A DNA stretch of 64,000 bases from Cyprinodon diabolis (taxonomy: Eukaryota; Chordata; Actinopteri; Cyprinodontiformes; Cyprinodontidae). The DNA lies in assembly GCA_030533445.1 (NCBI GenBank), contig CM060081.1:2065315-2129314 (forward strand), in the 5' to 3' direction. The notes under the pieces are model-generated. The model was not told the origin of the DNA and made no database searches. It saw nothing but the letters and a program-made list of their open reading frames with translations. The translations under genes and the position numbers were made by a program. Below, in pieces: positions 10,731 to 20,400 of the stretch (within the stretch, counting starts at the first letter, position 1; each line of letters starts with the position of its first letter).

Positions 10731-11337
10731 GAGCTGCGTGAAGCTGACACCCCACCCACGTCAAAAAACTCTGCAAATAGACTGAATGGTTAGTGCAACG
10801 TTAGTGCAGATTTGTGCAGAAAAAAATATTGTTTGTGCTACTTTTTTTTTGTTAGTGGTCTCATTTTTTAGTGCTTCGTTTGTGCTGGTTTGTGCAGTTA
10901 AAACGGTCATTTGTGCTATTTGAGTTTTTAAGATGTAATCATTTTAATTTTTGGCTGATGATGTCACCATCCCCCCATCAAGCTCCGATTTGAACCAAAG
11001 TGGTCTCATTTTTTAGTGCTTCGTTTGTGCTGATTTGTGCAGTTAAAACCAACATTTGTGCTGCTTTACTTTTTAAGATAGCCAAAAATTAAAATGATTA
11101 TATCTTAAAAACTAAAATAGCACAAATGACCGTTTTAACTGCACAAACGAAGCACTAAAAAAGGAGATCACTTTGGTTCAAATTGGAGTTTAATGGGGGG
11201 ATGGTGACCTCTGGATGACCTAAAAAATAATCTTTAATATCTCTTAAACAAAAATAGCACAAACAATATTTTTTTCTGCGCAGATCTGCACTAACGTTGT
11301 TTTTTGACGTGGGTGGGGTGTCAGCTTCACGCAGCTC
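10731..11337. mobile_element. Palindromic foldback element next to the ube2v1 promoter
   Basis: The ends GAGCTGCGTGAAGCTGACAC and their exact inverse bound a palindrome. Inside, a word containing TTTAGTGCTTCGTTTGTGCT occurs twice direct (about 10870 and 11010), with its complement near 11140, and GTTTGTGCTAC words recur on both arms. There is no coding capacity. A further single arm lies at 12091-12250. The RNA would fold into a long hairpin. Confidence 0.8.
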
Positions 11338-11376
11338 CTGCTCTGCGGGACTCTTCCCTTCTCCAGCTCACCTGCT

Positions 11377-11381
11377 ATTGG
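11377..11381 (-). promoter_or_regulatory. Inverted CCAAT box, ube2v1 promoter
   Basis: ATTGG about 70 bp upstream of the ube2v1 ATG, in a CG-rich stretch with no TATA box, as expected for a housekeeping promoter. The whole usable promoter lies between the foldback end (11337) and the ATG (11450). Confidence 0.4.
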
Positions 11382-11449
11382 TTCACTGGAGGCCTGCGTA
11401 ATCGCGAACGAGCGTCAGACGTGCGCGTAACAGACAGCGCAGTGACAAC

Positions 11450-11468
11450 ATGGCGTCCTCTGCTGCAG
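11450..11468 (+). CDS. ube2v1: ube2v1 exon 1, coding part
   Basis: ATG in an ACAACATGG context, encoding MASSAA plus one base that completes a Gly codon with exon 2. Donor GTAATC. The short N-terminus before the VPR-FRLLEE block is usual for the family. Intron 1 (about 5 kb) is crowded with transposons. Confidence 0.85.
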
Positions 11469-14400
11469 GTAATCATTGTTTCTATCTTCTCGGACAGTTT
11501 TTCTAGCGTGTTGATAGATGATTTCCCCACAGGGATCATGTCGGAAGGCGTTCCGATCAGCCGTGCTTCGGTTACCGGCTTTATTAGAGTCTAACTGCCG
11601 GTAAATGAGATGTTGATTCGGGTTGAATGAAGTCTGCCACCAAGGCTAGCTAGCTAGCAGGTCGGCTGGCCGCGCGACACAGCAGCTGATACTGCTAACT
11701 GTTCCGGTCAGGGTGGGCCTCCTGTGTTTCTGATTATTGATGATCTGCATCACAATCCTTATTATTATATTATAACAGACCAGACCTATAGCATTCCCCA
11801 AGAAAACGGTTAAAACTTTATCTTTCTGTTTTCAACTCTAATAATGTTTTCTATCTTCCTGCTCAAGAAATTTCTCCCACTTTGACCATTTATATATAAT
11901 TATAAGCAGTGATGTGACTAACGGCGTTGAAAGTAACGGCGTTACTAACGCCGTTACCTTGTTTTAGTAACGAGTAATCTAACTAATTACTTTGACTGTA
12001 ACTATAACGCAGTTACCATTGCAGACACCGCGTTACTGCGCGTTACTCAGGTCGCACAATGAACCTTTTTTCATGATAGGACTCGTGCGCAGCTGCGTGA
12101 AGCTGACACCCCACCCACGTCAAAAAACTCTGCAAATAGACTGAATGGTTAGTGCAACGTTAGTGCAGATTTGTGCAGAAAAAAAATATTGTTTGTGCTA
12201 CTTTTGTTTAAGAGATATTAAAGATTATTTTTTAGGTCATCCAGAGGTGCGCGCCTTGTCATGAGAGAGGGGAGGATGAGAATGGCTGATGTATAGTGAG
12301 ATTCCGTCTGTCAGTTGGGTAGGTGGGTGTTTCTGCTGGCGGGTGTTAACGTACAGCACACACAGAGAGATGGAGAGTGAGGAGGATCCAGCAGCAAACA
12401 GCGTTTTCCTGATGGAAATACCGGTGTTACGTCGAGCTGCGTTTCCCCATCAGATACGGTTTCCTCTGCATCTCCGCACAGCGCAGGCGGCACGAGTCAC
12501 CGCGCAAGCGACAGGAAACGCGCATGCTCGCTAAAGGCGCGCAACAGTCGCCCTGTGCTCGCGCCACAGGAGAACTATGGAGAGCGTGAACGATCAAATG
12601 AAAGGGAGAAAGATGGATGGATGGATGGATGGATGGATGGATGGATGGATGGATGGATGGATGCTCTGCCTTTTCAACCTACTGTATTTTTTATTTTAAA
12701 CATTATTTGATGGCCTTTGTGGCAGGGATGGAGATCCATATTTTATGTCACACATAGAGTATAGATCTAGATAGATAGATGTTACAGTATCTATAACAAC
12801 CCAAACACACAGGATTTCAGAATTAGACATCCCCAGTTATTAATTTCACCAGATCTGAATGCCCTGTTAAAAAACTTCACATGGCGTTCCCCCCTGATGT
12901 CATTTACGTTGAGTTGCAATAAATGCTAAACTCTCTGCAGGTTCTTGTCTTTGTCGTCCGCACTATTCAGCTGGCGGAGGGTTACGGGGGCGAGAAACGC
13001 AAAAGTAACGCAATAGTTACTTTTACTAGTAACTAGTTACTTTTATTGAGGAGTAACTCAGTTAGTAACTCAGTTACTTTTTGGGAGAAGTAACTAGTAA
13101 CTATAACTAATTACTTTTTCAAAGTAACATGCCCAACACTGATTATAAGTAATATATAATGAAATCTTGAACCTCAGTGAGAGAAGCTGTTAATTAATAA
13201 AGATGTATTAAAGTAAGAGAAGTTTCGGTAATGCGTGTTTATAAATGCTGAGCCCTTGTTCCTCGGTATCAGCCTGGTCTGTTTGGTCGCTGCTGGATTT
13301 AATAAACAAATAGTGTGGAAGTTCCTCCATCCCGCCAGCAGGGGGAGCACAGAGTCATGAGCGGAGCTGTTCAGAGCAGGAAGAGCTTGGCTGTTTAACA
13401 ACTGGTCCAACAAGGAAGAAGGTAATAATAGCCATGCAAACCAGTCAGATTATCTGGGATCTCTGGTTAGGAAAGAGTTTATAAAGAGAAAAGGCTGAAT
13501 TCCCAGCAGACTGTGATCCTGCTGCTCCAACCAGGCTGTGCTTTCATGGTGAACCGTGGACTGAACTGGAAGCAACACTATTTAAAATATTTTTACTACA
13601 GTAAGCATTACCCAAGAGCAAAACTATTACTTGTGTAGGGGCCACTGAAGTACTTTTTAACTAATGGTAACTGATTTATTGTAAAAAATATATATAATAG
13701 CAAAAACAAGAGGACAAAGGACATTATTTTGAGGATCAGAATGTTCACATTTTAGACAAAGGAAATATGTGGTTTGAGAGGGGCGTGAAGGAAGCTTGTT
13801 ATGTTAAAGGAATAGTACACCCAAAACATGATTAGCCTTCATTTTCTACTCACCCCCATGCTGAACAACACTCTGGAGTACTTTTTTGATATCTCAAATG
13901 CATCTGGAGATCTGGGAGGCTTCTTGCTGTCTGCTGACGTTCAAATAATGGAGGTCTATGGCGCCCGAGGCAGAAAGGTCCATAAAAGTCCACAAAAAAC
14001 GTGTCAATATTCCTCCATACTGCTCGTCCAATGTATTCCAAGTGTCCTGAGTGGGTAGCGTCCATAATTTACTCGAAACGAAGTCATTTAGAATGTTTTT
14101 AGAGCATAAACAGGAGTGTATAGGATTTCCTAAAAGCGCATTCAGCGTCTGCTCTGCCGATAATGCAAGCGTAGAAGAAAGAAATAACGAAAGAAAAATG
14201 TCTGAGGACTTCAGTGTTGAGGAAGAGCATGAGTTCTTTGCTGAGCTGAATGCGCACTTTCATCTGGTTTGGTCTGCCGCGGTTTCCGTAGACTCGTGAA
14301 CTCGCAGGCGCGCGCTTTTAGGAAATCCTATACACTACTGTTTATGCTCTAAAAACTTTCTAAATGACTTTGTTTCGAGTAAATTATGGACGCTACCCAC

Positions 14401-17400
14401 TCAGGACACTTGGAATACATTGGACGAGCAGTATGGAGGAATATTGACACGTTTTTTGTGGACTTTTATGGACCTTTCTGCCTCGGGCGCCATAGACCTC
14501 CATTATTTGAATGTCTGCAGACAGCAAGAAGCCTCCCAGATCTCCAGATGCATTTGAGATATCAAAAAAGTACTCCAGAGTGTTGTTCAGCATGGGGGTG
14601 AGTAGAACATGAAGCTAATCATGTTTTGGGTGTACTATTCCTTTAAGAAAGAAAAAACAACCTTAAACAGAAGCTTTCAAAAACCTACAATGCAGCGATA
14701 GAGTTGATTCCTTCCCCCCCATCATCACAACCCCAAACAGGGGAACAGAAGACCTCGCCTATTCATCCAGGCCAACAATTCCCTTTATCGACCCCCCTTT
14801 CTGAGACATAGACAGGTATGGGGCATTGCAGGCTAACAAAGAAGCCAAACCACCCCCACTCCAAAGGGATGGACCCGTTTGTCCTTATTCGCATGTTTTC
14901 TAAACTAAAACCAGGCTTTGTTGGGCTGCTGGATAAAACCTGGAACTAAACGCTATTTCTGACATTTGGAATTGAAAAAGCTTCCTGGATGGAAGAGAGA
15001 CGTCCTAAAACTCAAAAACAAGGCCCAGTGGATCGTTTTTTTGACTATGACCTGGATGACAGAGAATCCTCACAAGCATGATTTCACAAACCAGTAACGG
15101 TCTTGTGGAGGATTTTTTTAAAAGACTCCACTTTAAGAAAAAAAATAGCATGCATGAGAATATTTCTCCCCGTGCACGCCCTGTTTAAAATGTGCGGTTC
15201 TAGTGGCTCATACTGGCTTACTGCTCCACACACAGCGGGGACTATATAGTGGACTTTACAGTGAACTCAGTTAACTGACCGTTCAGACAGATGATCACTA
15301 CTTTTTGCTGCGTTGGTCACGTAATTCCTCCTCTGACATCATATCCCATAATGCTTTGCGAGGAGAATTCTCCAAGCAGATATAACCCGTCTGCCAGGAG
15401 AGGCAGGCAGGATATATCTGCCTCTGAGACCTTTCTTTTCTTCTCATAAATTTCGCAGACACTTTTTCTCCTCCGACCCTCGGCCATTTTCAAAGAATCG
15501 CAGTGAGAATGTGAGCTTCACAGCTAACGGGACGAGCACGTAGGATGGCCTACAATAAAATATCCTCCCCTATACTTTTAATGAAGACATACAAGAAAGT
15601 AAATATAACTACAAAGTAATAAATCAGGTAAATCTAAAAACATTAAAAAAAAAAGATTTTTAAATAAAAAAATATGAAATGTACGGAAGCTGAGAGCGGT
15701 CGTGTCCCTCTGATACTTTTTAAAGAGTTAATTTTTCTCAGTAACTAAAGATAACTAAAGCCGTTTTCTCATCATAACAAGATGGTTGGTGTGAGTTAAA
15801 ACTGACTGCATCCTTCAATCCCACAACAGCAGGAGAGGATTTAGAAGTCATTGCAGCCTGTTTGTGATCCTGGAAATAATTCTGTGTTTAACTTTTAGGT
15901 AACGAGACGACGTTGATGATTTGTTTCCACTTCTTATTCATAATCAATCAGACCTATGACTCCAGGTGTTACGCCTGGAACAGCTATAAGATGCATTAAT
16001 GAGTCCAGATTAAAGATTCATTAATAAAAAGATTTATTTCTACTGTATTCCATGCAATCCAATCATCCACCACCACCTGACAATGAGTATATAACTGTTA
16101 ACTCTATTAACTGTTTTCTCATGATAATGAGATAGTTATGTTGTCATCTCAACAAGACAAAAAATAAAGAAAAAAATAAAACGTTGAGTACGACCTCTCT
16201 GGGCTTCTGTGTAAATCCTTATTTATAGCATTTAATGTCAATCCAGTTCAGTGGTAATACCGGCATCTGCCAGTTGAGAAATGGCATATGCAGGTTCCCA
16301 AATGGCGTATTCACTTTGCCTTCTGGGGTATGCTGGTTCCCGACTGGCCTATGCCCATCTGCTGACTGGCCTATGCCTCTTTCTTTAAAAACTGTTGTAT
16401 GCAGTTTATTAATTTTTTTATGGCATATGCCACTTCTGGCTCTGGGTATTGCTGCCACTTGCGATCCTGTTGACGGTTGAGTGAGTTGTCAGTTTTCCTC
16501 CAGTGTGTTGCCGCTCCTTTAAATGACCTCTCCCTGTCTGTGTGTAAAAGGTGTTGTTGTTCCTCGCAGCTTTCGGCTGCTGGAGGAACTGGAAGAAGGG
16601 CAGAAAGGCGGCGGAGACGGCACGGTGAGCTGGGGCCTGGCAGACGACGAAGACATGAGGCTCGCTCACTGGAACGGCATGATCATCGGCCCCCCGAAGG
16701 TGAGCTCCACTCAGGACCTTGAAGAGGACGCTGTCCTCAGATGTCTGTCCACCAACAGATCCCTGTAGGACAGCACTTCTAACCGCTCTGAGCTGTTTCT
16801 GGGTAATGGTGTCACATCTGAAGGTGTTGGTTAGAAAAAGGCCTCTCAACATGTTTCACTTCTTGGGTTTCCAGCAGAGGAGCAGCAGGCTTGGATGCTG
16901 TTTGTCGTATGTGAAGATTTCCACTGCCCCTGACTGCACTGCAAACTTCTCCTCCCTCCTAATTTACCTTTAGCATTCAGCCCCTCTAAACAAATTCAGC
17001 TGCATTTAGCGACTGTTTTTTTTTTTCTAAATGCAGATACTGTCATGGTTCAGTTTCCTGTTGGAGCAATCTTTATTAGCTCCGGGTGATTCATTTATTG
17101 ATTTTTTTTGTATGACCCAGTATCCTAGTAACCACTATATTAGAAATATGCTCTTACATTTACTGGTTTAGAATGGACTGGTGAAATCTTTCTATTTAAA
17201 AAAAAAATCCTGTCTTAAAATGCTGTTTTTATTTTATCTTCTGCAGGCCAGTTAGTTCTACGTCAGCCTGAACACCTAAATTCAGCCAATCATATATCAA
17301 CGCTCATCTGTCAATCAAATGTTTTCGGTCATAGCATCTTTATTCATATGTCGCAGCTAATATACGCAACGGTTGAAATCAGAATCCTTTCCTTTCCCAT

Positions 17401-20400
17401 TGAGTTGCGTCCCAGTGTTCACGGGGATGGACGTCTGTGTCTTCGGCAGGCGTAGAGCTAACAGAACTGGCAGCGTTGCGAGGCAAGGGCTCAAACATGT
17501 ACGGCTGGAAGCCTTCTACACCAAACCAAGCTTCTGCCGCCCTGGCGTCCTCTTCCACAACATCTTCGTCCCCGCTTTCCTCCTCTAAATAAAAAATGGA
17601 TGACGGAGGAGACTCATCCACGACCTCCGACACTAAACTCTCCTCCTCTTGCATGTTTCCTCTGTCCATAGCGTTCCTTGACAGCGTCGTTTCTAAGTCA
17701 CCAATTTAGTGCTACTTGGTCCCAATGGAATTTCCCATTGGGAACCTGCTAGCACTAAGTTGCTAACTGGTTAGCAAGATGCTACAGAGAAACCGGCCAC
17801 AACCAAACGTGCTTGCGAACCTTCCGCCACTCGGGAGAATTCGCAAATGCAACGGTTGGAACGGCTGCTTCCCTACGACTTTAAGCTCCATACAGCCGTG
17901 TACAATGAAATGATGCTGCTTTAACTTGATGCACTGTGAAGACTCTGGACCCACACTGATGTTTTTACCCTGATGGACCAAATGTTTTCTGAGAGGCAAC
18001 ATTTAGCTTCATCCAAACGCTGAGAGCTCTTTGAACAGCACATCTTTAAAAGCAGAGGTTCTGTCATACTTCTGCAAATTATCAGTTTATTAAAAACTAA
18101 TTCCAAAAAACGTTCAAAATCAATCCACTGGACTTTGTTTCCAAGTTTGAAGACGTTTCTCTTCCATCCAGGAAGCTTTTTCAGTTGAAAATGAAAAGTG
18201 AAATAGCGTTGAGTTCCAGGTTTTATCCAGCAGCCCAACAAAGCTTTGTTTTAGTTTAGGAAACATGCGAATAGAAACGGATGAACGGGTCCCCCCCTCT
18301 GGAATGGGGGTCGTTTGGCTTCTTTGCTAGCCTTTGTTAGGCTGTAATGCAGAAGTTTGGTGCTGAAGAAGAGATTAATGCAGTGGTCTTTTCTCTGTTT
18401 CTGTTCCAGACGGTTTATGAAGGCAGGATATACAGCCTGAAGATAGACTGCGGTGCCAGGTACCCAGAGGTGCCGCCCGTCGTCCGCTTTGTGAACAGGA
18501 TCAACATGAACGGTGTGAGCAGCTCCACTGGTGTGGTGAGTGTCCATGTCCGTCCATGTGCCACAAAGTTTCAATCTATGAATGCATCCAGTTGTAGAAG
18601 GACACACCTTCCCTTGGTTCTATGTTCTCTTATATGAGGCCATTATAGCCAACGATGGATAACTCCAGCCCTGCATGAGCAGGCTTCAAACCTTCAGCCT
18701 CGGACGGGGACGGACGGTACAGCAGAGGCTGGTTCTGAAACCTCACACCTTCACAGGACTGCTTCAGAGGGGCAGACCATCCTCTGTGCAGCAAAGTTCT
18801 GTACATAAACAAAAGAAATAATGAAGCAGGCAGCAGGAGAAAAACCGGACAATAAACTGAAGGTTCGGATAGAATCAAAGGCCACTCTGGTGTAGAGCTT
18901 TCCCAGTTTCTGTGGGTTTATTCCAGGTTATTGGAGCAGAAGAGCTAAAAGCTGCCTCTCCATGTTTGGTTCTGATCCAGTAGACCTGAGAGGTCTGGCT
19001 GTTGATCCACTGCCCACCCGTCTGTAATGTGTTGTTTACCTCAGCCATTCTGGTATTTCCAGACTAACAGAAGAATTTTAAAGTCTGTTCTCTGAGCTAC
19101 AGGGAGCTAGAGGAAGAACCAGGATTATAATCTGACCCAGAATTCCCACATCCTCCGTATCCGCTCCGCTCCAGACTGCCGGCACAAAGCATGGTTACAG
19201 CGGTTCCTCCCGTTTTGCTCCGCTCTGAGGAGATCATGCGCTATATTATCTGTTCATTTAAATCAGCAAAACATGCAGTAATGAAAACTTCATTTAATAT
19301 AATGTAATTAAATCTCAGCATCAATTACACGTTTATGCCTGAGATGATAAGTTTGTTTGGAAGTAGTGAGATTTGCTCCTGGCAGTTGTTGTGAATGGAT
19401 TTGATTAAACTTTTATATATATTTTTATATATATGCATATGCTGCTTTCCAACTGGCGTGCCGGAGGCTCTCACTACTTTCATATTTTGATGGAGATGAG
19501 AAATCTGCTTCTTGGTCTGTTGAAGTACCAACAGTTTGCATCCAATCATTTAATTAAACGCTCTCAGTTTTTCGGAATATAGAAGAATTATAGCCTAGTA
19601 AACTAGCCCCACCCGCCAGCCGCCAAAATCATTGTTGCCTGTTAGTGGTCTAAGCCTCGATCAACGCCCTAGAACTGGCTGGCCAATCACAACGCAGAGA
19701 TGTGTTCTGAATGTCTGGATGCATAGTGGGCGTGGCGACAAAGCTGCATGACGCTGGAGAAGCAAAATAAGGAAGATGGCAACAACTATGGAACAGATCT
19801 GGTTAGACTCAGCTTTGGAATCAGTTCTAGAAGGATTAGACTTTAGGTTTTTTGTTGAAACGTGAGCAGGAAGAGGCTCTACGCTCATTCACTTTTAAGG
19901 TGGACGTATTCTCCGTTTTACCGACAGGCTGTTTGTTTACACTCCCCCACCAGCTTCCTGTCGCGCTTCCTACGTCACAGTCATTGGTCGCTCATTGGTC
20001 AGAGCGTTGGCCAATAGGCACAGACATGGTTTGAAAGACAATGCGTTGTTCTCATCAACAATCTTCCAATGTCTCATTCATCGGGGCCAGACTAGATTAC
20101 ACATTTAATCTCACATTTAGTCTGGTTTATCAGGCTAGAAGAATTATGCTCTAATTTGTAGTCACCGATCCAGCGTTACCGTATTTTACTCTGTCTAACC
20201 GGATCTTCTCGACATTTTTTTCCTGTTTGGTTTGATTGCAATTGCGGATCTTGACCTGGCCGGCTTCCAGCGGAGCGGAGCGGAAAATAGCCTAGCTGCA
20301 TATTTTGACGGTGAAGGGCAGAGAAGACATAGGTGGATGGTGACGTACGGTACAGCAGCCCAACAAAGCCTTGTTTTTGCTTGGAAAACATGCAAATAGA

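Larger units (their letters stand above)
11907..13141. mobile_element. Non-autonomous hAT element in ube2v1 intron 1
   Basis: Ends CAGTG/CACTG inside a perfect 8-bp duplication ATTATAAG (11899-11906 and 13142-13149). The ends are made of TAACGGCGTTAC-type words on the left and AGTAACTAGTAACTATAACT on the right, the well-known fish repeat pattern. No transposase frame. The core carries a foldback arm (12091-12250) and a GATG microsatellite. Confidence 0.88.

Noticed and set aside
15421..15560. Possible promoter or first exon (TATAT, CG-containing, CTCTTTTC tract)
   Set aside because: No open exon or donor follows, and the region lies within ube2v1 intron 1.
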